DNA of 64,000 bases from Herbiconiux moechotypicola. Its GTDB lineage: Bacteria > Actinomycetota > Actinomycetes > Actinomycetales > Microbacteriaceae. Positions 16,460-25,393 of this stretch are shown piece after piece. Below the pieces are notes generated by a model. The model did no database searches. It was not told the origin of the DNA and was given only the letters and a program-made list of their open reading frames with translations. Location: positions 434,001 to 498,000 of the forward strand of contig NZ_JANLCN010000001.1 of NCBI RefSeq assembly GCF_024979255.1, read 5' to 3'. Every line of letters starts with the position of its first letter. The stretch's first letter is position 1. Made by a program: the position numbers and the translations under genes.

Positions 16460-17833
16460 TCAGATCGCGTGCAGCGGCTTGCCCGCGAGGGCGAGGTGGG
16501 CCTCGCCGAGCGCTTCGTTCTGGGTGGGGTGGGCGTGGATGAGCGACGCCACGTCTTCGGGGTAGGCCTCCCAGTTCACGATCAGCTGGGCCTCGCCGAT
16601 GAGCTCACCGACGCGGGCGCCGATCATGTGCACGCCCACGACCGGGCCGTCGGCGACGCGCACGACCTTCACCGAGCCGCTCGTGCCGATGATGTGGCTC
16701 TTGCCGTTGCCGGCGAGGTTGTAGTCGTACGACGAGATCTTGTCGGCGCCGTACTTCTCGGCGGCCTTCGCCTCGGTGAGGCCGACGGAGGCGACCTCGG
16801 GGTCGGAGTAGGTGACCTTCGGGATGTTCACGTCCTCGACGACCTGCGGGTTCAGTCCCGCGATCTCCTCGGCCACGAAGATGCCCTGCTGGAACCCGCG
16901 GTGCGCCAGCTGCAGACCGGGGACGATGTCGCCGACGGCGTAGACGCCGGGCACGCTGGTCTCGAGGCGGTCGTTGGTGATGACGAAACCGCGGTCGATG
17001 GTGACGCCGGCCTCCTCGAAGCCGAGGCCCTGCGTGGCCGGTCCGCGGCCGACGGCGACGAGCAGCAGCTCGCCGTCGAAGGTCTTGCCGTCTTCGAGCG
17101 TGACCACCACGCCGTGCTCGTTCTGCGTGACGCCCGAGAAGCGCACACCGAGGTTGAAGGCGATGCCGCGCTTGCGGAAGGCGCGCTCGAACTGCTTCGA
17201 GATCGCCTCGTCTTCGTTCGGCACGAGATGCGGGAGCGCCTCGACGATGGTGACGTCGGCGCCGAACGACTTCCAGACGCTCGCGAACTCGACGCCGATG
17301 ACGCCGCCGCCCAGGATGACGACCTTGTTGGGCACGAAGTCGAGGCTCAGAGCCTGCTCCGAGGTGATGACCCGGCCGCCGATCTCGAGGCCGGGCAGCG
17401 TGCGGGAGTAGGAACCGGTGGCGAGGATGACCTTCGACCCGCGGATGACGTCGTCGCCGACCTGCACCGTGGTGGGGGAGGTGAGACGACCCTCGCCGGG
17501 GATCGTGGTGATGCCGCGCGCCTTCACGAGGCCCTCGAGGCCCTTGTACTTCGACGAGACGATGCCCTCGCGGTAGGCGGTGACCGCGGCGATGTCGATG
17601 CCGCCGAAGCTGGTGTTCACACCGTACTTCGCCGACTCGCGCGAGACGTCGGCCACCTCGGCCGAGTGCAGGAGCGCCTTGGTGGGGATGCAGCCCCGGT
17701 GCAGACAGGTGCCGCCGACCTTGTCTTTCTCGATCATGGCGACGCTGAATCCCAGCTGGCTGGCGCGCAACGCGGCTGCGTAGCCGCCACTGCCGCCGCC
17801 GAGAACCACAATGTCAAAATTCTGTTCCGACAC
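16460..17833 (-). CDS. lpdA: Dihydrolipoyl dehydrogenase (E3)
   Basis: Reoxidises the lipoyl arm of 2-oxo acid dehydrogenase complexes using FAD and NAD+. 457 residues, normal length. It shows the FAD-binding [20 protein letters not shown], the redox disulfide [13 protein letters not shown], the NAD-binding [18 protein letters not shown], and the C-terminal His-Glu pair in [14 protein letters not shown]. The start is GTG 17833, giving [13 protein letters not shown]; upstream in-frame residues have no family similarity. A GAGGGAG ribosome site lies about 11 bases upstream. It follows pepA by 52 bases and precedes sucB on the same strand. Confidence 0.96.
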   Translation of the reverse strand: MSEQNFDIVVLGGGSGGYAAALRASQLGFSVAMIEKDKVGGTCLHRGCIPTKALLHSAEVADVSRESAKYGVNTSFGGIDIAAVTAYREGIVSSKYKGLEGLVKARGITTIPGEGRLTSPTTVQVGDDVIRGSKVILATGSYSRTLPGLEIGGRVITSEQALSLDFVPNKVVILGGGVIGVEFASVWKSFGADVTIVEALPHLVPNEDEAISKQFERAFRKRGIAFNLGVRFSGVTQNEHGVVVTLEDGKTFDGELLLVAVGRGPATQGLGFEEAGVTIDRGFVITNDRLETSVPGVYAVGDIVPGLQLAHRGFQQGIFVAEEIAGLNPQVVEDVNIPKVTYSDPEVASVGLTEAKAAEKYGADKISSYDYNLAGNGKSHIIGTSGSVKVVRVADGPVVGVHMIGARVGELIGEAQLIVNWEAYPEDVASLIHAHPTQNEALGEAHLALAGKPLHAI

Positions 17834-17885
17834 CAAGCAACTCCCTCGTGCGTATCGGCGAGATTTTTTCGCCCATACGACCTTA

Positions 17886-19397
17886 CTACGCCCGTGTATA
17901 CATCTCGGCAAATCGCAGCAGAGTGCGCACCATCGCGCCCGTGCCGCCCTTCGGCGTGTAGCCGTAGGCGGACTCCTTGTTGTATGCGGGGCCGGCCACG
18001 TCCAGGTGCACCCACGGCACCGGCGTGCCGTCGGGCCGGTCGCCGACGAACTCGCGCAGGAACACGCCGGCCACGAGCATCCCGCCCGCGGTGTTGCCCG
18101 GTTTCACGTTCGCGATATCGGCCACGTCGGAGTCGAGCAGCGCCCGCATCTCGTGGGGCAGCGGCATGGGCCAGAGCGGTTCGCCGGCGTCGCGGGCGGC
18201 CTCGCGCATCCGGTCGACCTGGTCGTCGTCGCCCATCGCAGCGGTGTACCGCGTGCCGAGCGCCACCACGGCGGCACCCGTGAGGGTCGCCACATCGACG
18301 ACGACGTCGGGGTTCTCGGCGCACGCGGCCACCAGGCCGTCGGCGAGCACCAGCCGCCCCTCGGCGTCGGTGTTGAGCACCTCGATGGTGCGTCCGCCGT
18401 GGGCGGTGAGCACGTCGCCCGGCCGGATGGCGTCGCCGGACGGCATGTTCTCGGCGAGGCACAGCCACGAGGTGATCCGAACCGGCAGTGCGAGCCGGGC
18501 GGCCGCGACCACGGTGGCGAGCACGGTGGCGGCTCCCGCCATGTCGTCCTTCATCCCCACCATCGACAGTGGCGGCTTGAGCGAGAGGCCACCGGAATCG
18601 AAGGTGATGCCCTTGCCCACGAGGGCGAGGTGGGATGCGGCACCCTCCGGCCGATACGAGAGCTTCACCAGCCGGGGTGGCCTGGACGACCCTCGACCCA
18701 CGCCGAGGATGCCGCCGAAGCCGTCTTGCTCGAGCTTCTCCGCGTCCCACACCTCGACCGCGAGGGGGAGTCCCTGCGCCAGCGCGACGGCCTGGTCGGC
18801 GAGCGCCTCGGGGGAGAGGTCGAGCGCCGGCAGGTTCACGAGGTCGCGTACGCTCTCCACCGCGGTCACGGCCTCGACCGCACGGTCGAAGACCGCGCGG
18901 GCCGTCTCGCCGTCCACCCGACCGGACACCACGGCCACCCGCCGTCCGGCACCGGACTCGTCGGTGGCCGAGCCGGCCCCGCGTCTCTTCGTGTACCGGT
19001 ACGAACCGAGCCCCGCGCCCTCGACGATCTCGGTCAGCTCGCCGCCCGAGGCGGCGTCCAGGTCGACGACGATCGGCGCCTCCCCTCCGATGCGGCGCAT
19101 CGCGGCGGCGGTGGCGATGCGGAGCGATCCGTCGGCCGCGCCGGACGAGCGCTCACCGAGGCCCACGACGGCGATCCCGCCGAAGCCCGACTCGCCGCCG
19201 GGCAGCCGCACGACCTCCTCGCCGAGGCCGCGGAACCCCACCGCATCGAGGTCGGCGGCGAGGGCCACGGTGTCGAGGCGAGCAGCGGTCGAGCGGATGC
19301 GCCACGCACCATCCGCCCGCGCCGCGGCCACCAGGAGCACCGCCTCCGCATCCGGTTCCCACGGGTCGGCGAGCAGGCTGAGTGATGCGGAGGTCAT
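17886..19397 (-). CDS. pepA: Leucyl aminopeptidase, M17 family
   Basis: A cytosolic two-metal hexameric aminopeptidase that removes N-terminal residues from peptides; 503 residues, typical of the family. The C-terminal catalytic half has GKGITFDSGGLSLK (metal and catalytic Lys), DMAGAATVLATVVA, and the family signature NTDAEGRLVLADGL near residue 341. The N-terminal macro-like half is more variable, as usual. ATG 19397 is preceded at 6 bases by TAGGCT, suggesting leaderless transcription. It heads the leftward pepA-lpdA-sucB series and is divergent from the PAC2 gene. Confidence 0.94.
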   Translation of the reverse strand: MTSASLSLLADPWEPDAEAVLLVAAARADGAWRIRSTAARLDTVALAADLDAVGFRGLGEEVVRLPGGESGFGGIAVVGLGERSSGAADGSLRIATAAAMRRIGGEAPIVVDLDAASGGELTEIVEGAGLGSYRYTKRRGAGSATDESGAGRRVAVVSGRVDGETARAVFDRAVEAVTAVESVRDLVNLPALDLSPEALADQAVALAQGLPLAVEVWDAEKLEQDGFGGILGVGRGSSRPPRLVKLSYRPEGAASHLALVGKGITFDSGGLSLKPPLSMVGMKDDMAGAATVLATVVAAARLALPVRITSWLCLAENMPSGDAIRPGDVLTAHGGRTIEVLNTDAEGRLVLADGLVAACAENPDVVVDVATLTGAAVVALGTRYTAAMGDDDQVDRMREAARDAGEPLWPMPLPHEMRALLDSDVADIANVKPGNTAGGMLVAGVFLREFVGDRPDGTPVPWVHLDVAGPAYNKESAYGYTPKGGTGAMVRTLLRFAEMYTRA

Positions 19398-19403
19398 CGC
19401 AGA

Positions 19404-19409
19404 AGCCTA
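19404..19409 (-). promoter_or_regulatory. Leaderless -10 box of pepA
   Basis: TAGGCT on the minus strand ends 6 bases before ATG 19397, with no ribosome site between. Confidence 0.5.
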
Positions 19410-19482
19410 CCCAGGCGGTGTTCGCTCTCGGCATGGCCGGCGCTCGGCGCGACCGCCGCGGGCCCGGTTTAGAGTGGAGGAC

Positions 19483-20397
19483 ATGGACGACCCGAGCGAG
19501 CTGTACACCGTCGTGGCCGAGCCGGGCTCGGTTCCCGCGGGGCTGCCGCTCGTGGCCGCGCTCAACGGCTTCACCGACGCGGGCGGAGCCGTGGCGCAGT
19601 TGGGCGACCACCTGCTCGACTCCCTGGAGTCCGAGGTCGTGGTGGAGTTCGACACCGACGTGCTCCTCGACTACCGCGCGCGCCGTCCCATCATCACCTT
19701 CGACGGCGACCACATCAGCGAGTACGAACCGCAGTCGCTGACCGTGAACCTCGTGACCGACGAGATCGGCCAGCAGTTCCTCTTTCTGAACGGCTTCGAA
19801 CCCGACTTCCAGTGGGAGCGCTTCGTCGCAGCCGTGATCGAGGTCATCGACCTGTTCCAGGTGTCCACCACCACCTGGGTGCACGCCATCCCGATGCCCG
19901 TGCCGCACACCCGGCCGGTGCGGGTGACCGTGAGCGGCAACCGCAGCGAGCTCATCGAGGCGCTGTCGGTGTGGCGGCCCACCACGCAGGCGCCGGCGAA
20001 CGCGCTGCACCTGCTGGAGTACCGCCTCCACGCGCTCGATCACCCCGTGGCCGGATTCGTGCTGCTGGTGCCGCACTACCTGGCCGACACCGAGTACCCG
20101 GCGACGGTGCTCGTGGCGGTGGAGTCGATCAGTGCGGCGACCGGACTCATCTTCCCCACCGACCGGGTGCGTGAGGAGAACCGCGAGTTCGCGGCGAAGA
20201 TCGACGAGCAGGTGTCGACCAACACCGAGCTCGCCCGTCTGGTGCACACGCTCGAAGAGCGACACGACAGCTACATGGAGGGCACCTCGCTGCGCTCGCC
20301 CCTCACCGACGTCGACGGTGAGCTGCCCTCGGCCGACGAGATCGGCGCCGAGCTCGAGCGTTTCCTCGCCGGACAACCCGCCGACGACCAGGAGTAG
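19483..20397 (+). CDS. PAC2 family protein
   Basis: A 304-residue protein of the PAC2 (proteasome assembly chaperone-like) family. It is seen in the N-terminal LVAALNGFTDAGGAVAQLGD, the DTDVLLDYRARRPIITFDG segment, the central VHAIPMPVPHTRPV and the HYLADTEYPATVLVAVESI block. The C-terminus is predicted helical and acidic. The biochemical role in actinobacteria is not established. The ATG at 19483 follows GGAGGAC; a TAGAGT box lies 7 bases before it, so a leadered or leaderless reading are both possible. It is followed by the MFS gene after 35 bases. Confidence 0.85.
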   Translation: MDDPSELYTVVAEPGSVPAGLPLVAALNGFTDAGGAVAQLGDHLLDSLESEVVVEFDTDVLLDYRARRPIITFDGDHISEYEPQSLTVNLVTDEIGQQFLFLNGFEPDFQWERFVAAVIEVIDLFQVSTTTWVHAIPMPVPHTRPVRVTVSGNRSELIEALSVWRPTTQAPANALHLLEYRLHALDHPVAGFVLLVPHYLADTEYPATVLVAVESISAATGLIFPTDRVREENREFAAKIDEQVSTNTELARLVHTLEERHDSYMEGTSLRSPLTDVDGELPSADEIGAELERFLAGQPADDQE

Positions 20398-20432
20398 CGC
20401 CGAGCCGCCGAGGGGCGGGTAGATTCGGTGCA

Positions 20433-21779
20433 GTGAACTCGCGACGCGCCTGGCTGATCTTCGGGGTCGGCGTGTTCGCTTATATGGGTGCGGTGCTGCA
20501 GCGCTCCACTCTCGGCGTCGCGGGGGTCGACGCCGCCGAGCGCTTCCCGACCGGAGCATCCGTGCTCTCCGCGCTCGGCGTCGTGCAGCTCATCGTGTAC
20601 GCCGCCCTCCAGGTGCCGATCGGCATCCTCATCGACAGGATCGGTCCGCGCCTGCTCATCGCCGGAGGGTCGGCGGTCATGGTGGCCGGTCAGCTCACGC
20701 TCGCGTTCGCGGGCGACATCGGCGTGGCCATCGTGGGCCGGATGCTCGTGGGGGCCGGTGACGCCGCGGTGTTCATCTCGCTCATCCGCCTGATCAACTC
20801 ATGGTTCGACTCCCGCACGGTGCCGGTTCTGTCGCAGTGGACCGGCAACATTGGCGCGATCGGGCAACTGCTCTCGGCTCTTCCCTTCGCCTGGGTGCTG
20901 CACAACGCCGGCTGGTCGACCGCGTTCTCGGCCGCTGCGGCGTTCTCGTTCGCCGCCTTCGTGCTCTGCGTGGCGGTGCTGGCCGACCGCCCTCGCGATG
21001 CGGCGGAGCCGCCCCGGGCCGCTTCGTTCCGGGAGGCGCTCGGTGGCCTGGCGCAGACCGCGCGGCGGCCGGGAACCCAGCTCGGGTTCTGGTCGCACTA
21101 CACGACGCAGTCCTCGGGCACGGTGTTCGCCTTGTTCTGGGGCTTCCCGTTCATGGTCTACGCGCTCGGCATCGAGCCGGGCGCCGCCTCGCTTCTGCTC
21201 GTGGTGATCGTCGCCACGGGTCTCGTGGCCGGTCCACTGCTCGGCCTGCTCACCGCGCGGTTCCCGATGCGACGGTCGAACGTCGTGCTCGCCATCACCG
21301 CGCTCCTCGCCGTGGTGTGGGCCGCGGTTCTGCTGTGGCCCGGGGTGCCGCCGATCTGGCTTCTGGTCGTGCTGCTCGTGGCGCTCGGGATCGGGGGTCC
21401 GGGTTCGCTGATCGGTTTCGACTTCGCCCGCTCCTTCAACCCCATCCGCTCGCTCGGCTCGGCCAACGGCATCGTCAACGTGGGCGGGTTCACGGCGAGC
21501 TTCGTGACCATGTTCCTCATCGGCGTGGTGCTCGACGTGCTCTCCGACACCGGTGTCAGCATGACCCTCTACGCGCTTGACTCGTTCCGCTGGGCGTTCG
21601 CCGTGCAGTACCTCGTGATCGGCTTCGGGGTGGTGATGCTCCTGCGCGCGAGACGGCGCACGCGGCGCAAGATGGAGGAGGACGAGGGAATATCGGTGGG
21701 GCCCATCTGGGTTGCACTCCTCAGAGCGTGGAGGCGGCCGGGCGCGGGCGGCAGGAAGGCCTCGGATTCCATGCAATAA
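20433..21779 (+). CDS. MFS transporter
   Basis: A 448-residue integral membrane protein with about 12 hydrophobic helices. The major-facilitator loop between helices 2 and 3 is seen as GILIDRIGPRLLIAGGSAVM, and a second-half counterpart is GLLTARFPMRRSNVVLAI. The substrate is unknown; no binding-site signature or linked enzyme gives a hint. GTG 20433 starts MNSRRAWLIFGVGV, with TAGATT 7 bases upstream. It runs in the same direction as sigA, which follows after a 171-base leader. Confidence 0.88.
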   Translation: MNSRRAWLIFGVGVFAYMGAVLQRSTLGVAGVDAAERFPTGASVLSALGVVQLIVYAALQVPIGILIDRIGPRLLIAGGSAVMVAGQLTLAFAGDIGVAIVGRMLVGAGDAAVFISLIRLINSWFDSRTVPVLSQWTGNIGAIGQLLSALPFAWVLHNAGWSTAFSAAAAFSFAAFVLCVAVLADRPRDAAEPPRAASFREALGGLAQTARRPGTQLGFWSHYTTQSSGTVFALFWGFPFMVYALGIEPGAASLLLVVIVATGLVAGPLLGLLTARFPMRRSNVVLAITALLAVVWAAVLLWPGVPPIWLLVVLLVALGIGGPGSLIGFDFARSFNPIRSLGSANGIVNVGGFTASFVTMFLIGVVLDVLSDTGVSMTLYALDSFRWAFAVQYLVIGFGVVMLLRARRRTRRKMEEDEGISVGPIWVALLRAWRRPGAGGRKASDSMQ

Positions 21780-21950
21780 TTGATGTTCAAGACCCGTTCC
21801 TGTGCGTGGTTCTGCGGTCGCTTCGGCGGCTTCGGCAGATCAGCACTTGACATGGGTCTTAGTACTGTCCGAAAACATCCCCGTGGGCGGATTTCTTGCC
21901 CGGGACGACCGCGATCGTCTCGCCCTCTGCGGGGTATGAAAGGTGAACTC

Positions 21951-23270
21951 ATGGCCACCACCAAGACCGCAGACACCCTCGATCAGGCGACGGCGCCCGA
22001 CGAGGCCACGGCGGCCCCGGCCAAGCGCCCCGCCGCCAAGCGCGCGGGCACCGCTGCCGCCAAGGCCGCTCCCAAGAAGGCCGCCCCGAAGAAGGCGAAG
22101 GCTGCTGCCGACGTCGAGGGCGACGAGGAAGAGCTCGACGGCGACGACGTGGAGCTCGACGACGACAGCACCGACGACGCCGGCGACGACGACTCGGGTG
22201 ACACCGAGGCCGCCGCCGACGACGCGTCGGGTGCCGACGGCGACGACGAGTCGTCGAAGACCCCCGCGGCCGCCGAGGAGGCACTGCCCTCAGGCGCGCT
22301 CGTGCTCTCCCTCGTCGACGACGAGGACGAGGTGCCGGTCTACTCCACCGCGATCACCGGCGCGACCGCCGACCCGGTGAAGGACTACCTCAAGCAGATC
22401 GGCAAGGTCGCGCTCCTCAACGCGGCCGAGGAGGTCGAGCTCGCGATGCGCATCGAGGCGGGCCTCTTCGCCGAGGACAAGCTCGCCAACTCCGACAACC
22501 TCACCCCGCAGCTCAAGCGCGAGCTGCAGTGGGTGGCGAAGGACGGCCAGCGGGCCAAGAGCCACCTCCTGGGCGCCAACCTGCGACTCGTCGTGTCGCT
22601 CGCGAAGCGGTACACCGGTCGCGGCATGCAGTTCCTCGACCTCATCCAGGAGGGGAACCTCGGTCTCATCCGTGCGGTCGAGAAGTTCGACTACACCAAG
22701 GGCTTCAAGTTCTCCACCTACGCCACGTGGTGGATCCGTCAGGCCATCACCCGCGCGATGGCCGACCAGGCCCGCACCATCCGCATCCCCGTGCACATGG
22801 TGGAGGTCATCAACAAGCTCGCTCGTGTGCAGCGTCAGATGCTGCAAGACCTCGGCCGTGAGCCCACGCCCGAGGAGCTGAGCCGCGAGCTCGACATGAC
22901 CCCCGAGAAGGTCATCGAGGTGCAGAAGTACGGCCGTGAGCCGATCTCGCTGCACACTCCGCTCGGTGAAGACGGCGACAGCGAGTTCGGCGATCTGATC
23001 GAAGACACCGAGGCGGTCGTTCCGGCCGACGCGGTGGGCTTCACCATGCTGCAGAAGCAGCTGGAGTCGCTCCTCGACTCGCTCTCCGAGCGCGAGGCCG
23101 GCGTCATCCGGATGCGCTTCGGGCTCGGTGACGGCATGCCCAAGACGCTCGACCAGATCGGCGACACCTTCGGGGTCACCCGAGAGCGCATCCGCCAGAT
23201 CGAGTCCAAGACGATGGCGAAGCTGCGCCACCCGTCGCGGTCGCAGTCGCTGCGCGACTACCTCGAGTAG
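21951..23270 (+). CDS. sigA: Principal RNA polymerase sigma factor (sigma-70 group 1)
   Basis: The housekeeping sigma factor directing promoter recognition; 439 residues from ATG 21951. The N-terminus is a Lys/Ala-rich stretch followed by a strongly acidic run ([20 protein letters not shown]), typical of actinobacterial SigA/HrdB. Region 2 shows [17 protein letters not shown] and [20 protein letters not shown] with the melting segment [20 protein letters not shown]. Region 4 ends in [20 protein letters not shown] (the -35-binding helix). The ribosome site is AAAGGTG; a possible earlier ATG at 21936 would add five residues. The 171-base upstream leader is otherwise featureless to me. Confidence 0.97.
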   Translation: MATTKTADTLDQATAPDEATAAPAKRPAAKRAGTAAAKAAPKKAAPKKAKAAADVEGDEEELDGDDVELDDDSTDDAGDDDSGDTEAAADDASGADGDDESSKTPAAAEEALPSGALVLSLVDDEDEVPVYSTAITGATADPVKDYLKQIGKVALLNAAEEVELAMRIEAGLFAEDKLANSDNLTPQLKRELQWVAKDGQRAKSHLLGANLRLVVSLAKRYTGRGMQFLDLIQEGNLGLIRAVEKFDYTKGFKFSTYATWWIRQAITRAMADQARTIRIPVHMVEVINKLARVQRQMLQDLGREPTPEELSRELDMTPEKVIEVQKYGREPISLHTPLGEDGDSEFGDLIEDTEAVVPADAVGFTMLQKQLESLLDSLSEREAGVIRMRFGLGDGMPKTLDQIGDTFGVTRERIRQIESKTMAKLRHPSRSQSLRDYLE

Positions 23271-23274
23271 GTCG

Positions 23275-24603
23275 ATGAGCATCCGCACCACGGCCGCCGT
23301 TCTCGTCGGACGAGCGGTCAGGGTCGCCGCGCGTCTGCGCGGGGGCGGATCGGCGATCCCCGGGGCCGTGGCGCTCCGCATCGACCCGGGCTTCCTCGAG
23401 CGCACCATCGCGGCCATCCCCGATGGGGTGGTGGCGGTCTCCGGCTCCAACGGCAAGTCGACGACCACCAACATGCTCGCGGCCATCGTGCGCGCGCACG
23501 GTCTCGCGGTGTTCACCAATCCCTCCGGGGGCAACCTGCCTCAGGGCATCGCCTCGGCGCTGCTCTCCGAGGTGTCGACCTCCGGCCGGTTGAAGGCCGA
23601 CATCGCGGTGCTCGAGATCGACGAGGGGTACGGCACACGGCTTGCCGAGCTCCTCAAGCCGAAGACGGTGCTGCTGCTCAACATCCAGATCGACCAGCTC
23701 AACCGCTACCATGAGCCCGATCGGGTCGCCGCGATGCTCGGTCGCGTGGCCGCCGCGTCGACCGACGGTCTGGTGCTCAACCGCGAAGACAACTTCCTGG
23801 TCGACCTGGATGCGCAGATCCCCGCGCGGCCAGGGCGTGCGGTGTCGTTCTTCGGCGGGCTGCCCGAGCTCGTGCTGCCGGCCGGTCACGGTGTGGCGTC
23901 GGCAGATCGTTTCGGCGAGGCCGCGGCCTCGCCCGGTTCGCGGGAGGCGGCCGTTCAGGTCGTCGCCCTCGACGGGGCGCGCGCGACGCTGGCGATCGCC
24001 CCGGTCGATGATCATCGTGACGGTGGAGCGAACCGCGAACCCGTCGAGGTCGTCGTCAAGCTGCCCTCGCGCGGCCTCCACTACGCGCTCGATGCGGCGG
24101 GCGCCGCGGCCGCGGCGCGCTCCGTGCTCGGCGAGCGCTTCCGCCCCGAACTGGTCGCTTCGGCGCTCGACGCCCTCGCCACGGTGTACGGGCGTGGCGA
24201 GCTGCTCGAGGTCGAGGGCGAGCGCATCGAGATCATCATGATGAAGAACCCGGCGAGTCTGCAGCTCAACCTCGACTCACTGGAGTCGGCGCCCGAGCAG
24301 GTCTTCCTCGCGGTCGACGAGGGTACCCCCGACCCTTCCTGGATCTACGACATCGACTTCTCGGCACTCGATCACGTCGACGGCATCACCGGCTCGAAGG
24401 CCTGGCAGTTCGCCGTGCGCTTCGGGTACCTCGGCATCCCGGTCGGTTCGGTCGACCTCGACGTGCGCGCCGCCCTCAAAGCGTTCCTCGCTCTCCCGAA
24501 GCCGGCCAGCGGACACAAGGTGATGATCCTGAACTACGAGCAGATGATGGACATCCGCAAGATCCTGGGCTTCAAGGAGCTCGAGGGCGGGGGAGCGTCA
24601 TGA
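23275..24603 (+). CDS. murT: MurT-like Mur ligase (lipid II amidotransferase ligase subunit), zinc ribbon absent
   Basis: A 442-residue Mur-ligase-fold protein that, with GatD, normally amidates the D-Glu alpha-carboxyl of lipid II. The ATP loop is VSGSNGKSTTTNMLAAIV (about residue 56), the second conserved block is IAVLEIDEGYG, and the C-terminal DUF1727 domain contains MMKNPASLQLNLDSL and DPSWIYDIDFSAL, retaining the Asp of the family motif WxxDxDF. Known MurT proteins carry a four-Cys zinc ribbon inserted in the middle domain. Here residues about 190-235 contain no cysteine, and the whole protein has none. It starts 4 bases after sigA and overlaps gatD by four bases (ATGA). The missing ribbon and the altered partner suggest changed chemistry; see findings. 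Confidence 0.88.
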   Translation: MSIRTTAAVLVGRAVRVAARLRGGGSAIPGAVALRIDPGFLERTIAAIPDGVVAVSGSNGKSTTTNMLAAIVRAHGLAVFTNPSGGNLPQGIASALLSEVSTSGRLKADIAVLEIDEGYGTRLAELLKPKTVLLLNIQIDQLNRYHEPDRVAAMLGRVAAASTDGLVLNREDNFLVDLDAQIPARPGRAVSFFGGLPELVLPAGHGVASADRFGEAAASPGSREAAVQVVALDGARATLAIAPVDDHRDGGANREPVEVVVKLPSRGLHYALDAAGAAAAARSVLGERFRPELVASALDALATVYGRGELLEVEGERIEIIMMKNPASLQLNLDSLESAPEQVFLAVDEGTPDPSWIYDIDFSALDHVDGITGSKAWQFAVRFGYLGIPVGSVDLDVRAALKAFLALPKPASGHKVMILNYEQMMDIRKILGFKELEGGGAS

Positions 24604-25343
24604 GCGCGGCACTGCGCATCCTGCACCTGTTCCCGACGCTGCTCGGGCTTAACGGTGAGGGCGGCAACGTCGACATCCTGCGACGTCGCGCCGAGGCCAG
24701 AGGCCTGGCAGTGGAGGTCGTGGTGCACAACGGCGGCGCGGTCGCGCCCGGCTTCGACGACGCGGATCTCGTGTTCATCGGCAGTGGCCCCGTGTCGGCA
24801 GAGATCATCGCGCAGCCGCTCGTGCTCGAGGTGGCGGAGAGGCTGCGTGCCCTGGCGGCCGATGGCCGACCGTTCCTCGCCATCGGAGCCGGGTTCCAGC
24901 TGCTCGGCACGACCGTCACGCTCGAATCGGGTGAGGTGCTCGGGGGTGCCGCGGTCTTCCCGGTCACCACGCGCCACGGTGGCACGAGGGTGGTGGGCGA
25001 CTTCGTGCTCGACTCACCGCGGGTGGGCCCGATCGTGGGGTTCGAGAACCGGGGCTCGTTCGTGGAGGTCGGCCCGCACGGCACGCTCGGCCGCGTGGTC
25101 TACGGCCGCGGCAACACGGAGACCCCGGGGTACGAGGGCTTCTGGGAGGACAACCTCCTCGGCACCCACATGCACGGCCCGATCCTGGCCAACAACCCGG
25201 TGCTCGCCGACTCGCTGCTCGACCTCGCCCGCCTGCGCCGCGGCCTGGAGTACACGATCGCCGACCCCGACGAGCTCCGCGCCGTCGACGAGCGCGCCCG
25301 CCAGGCCCGCGCGACGATCGCCGCGAATCCGCTCTCGGAGTAG
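24600..25343 (+). CDS. gatD: GatD-like type 1 glutamine amidotransferase-fold partner of MurT, catalytic Cys replaced by Gly
   Basis: A 247-residue class I amidotransferase-like (CobB/CobQ type) protein. Recognisable blocks are LLGLNGEGGNVDILRRRAEA, IVGFENRGSFVEVG and EDNLLGTHMHGPILANNPVL, the last carrying the catalytic His (residue 192). The nucleophile elbow reads LAIGAGFQLLG where GatD proteins have xxCGGYQLLG. The Cys is therefore Gly96 (codon GGA at 24885-24887), in register with Cys94 of the Staphylococcus aureus protein. Without it, glutamine hydrolysis should not occur. It is translationally coupled to murT (ATGA overlap) and converges on parE. Confidence 0.86.
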   Translation: MSAALRILHLFPTLLGLNGEGGNVDILRRRAEARGLAVEVVVHNGGAVAPGFDDADLVFIGSGPVSAEIIAQPLVLEVAERLRALAADGRPFLAIGAGFQLLGTTVTLESGEVLGGAAVFPVTTRHGGTRVVGDFVLDSPRVGPIVGFENRGSFVEVGPHGTLGRVVYGRGNTETPGYEGFWEDNLLGTHMHGPILANNPVLADSLLDLARLRRGLEYTIADPDELRAVDERARQARATIAANPLSE

Positions 25344-25393
25344 TCGGCTCGGGAGGAGCCGTTCGGAGTAGTCCGGCCGATCAGTCCGGCGGC

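Noticed and set aside
16421-18283. Long open frame opposite lpdA, and similar ones opposite fadB, acnA, topoisomerase and amt genes
   Set aside because: They are mirror-image frames of high-GC codon bias, rich in His, Arg and Gly-Asp strings, without domain motifs or ribosome sites; the genes on the other strand are unmistakable.
21847-21852. Consensus TTGACA in the sigA leader as a -35 box
   Set aside because: No acceptable -10 lies 16-18 bases downstream; the nearest TACTGT-like hexamer is only about 10 bases away.
25344-25393. Hairpin GGCTC/GAGCC between gatD and parE as a terminator
   Set aside because: The stem is only five bases with a five-base loop and no T run; too weak to call.
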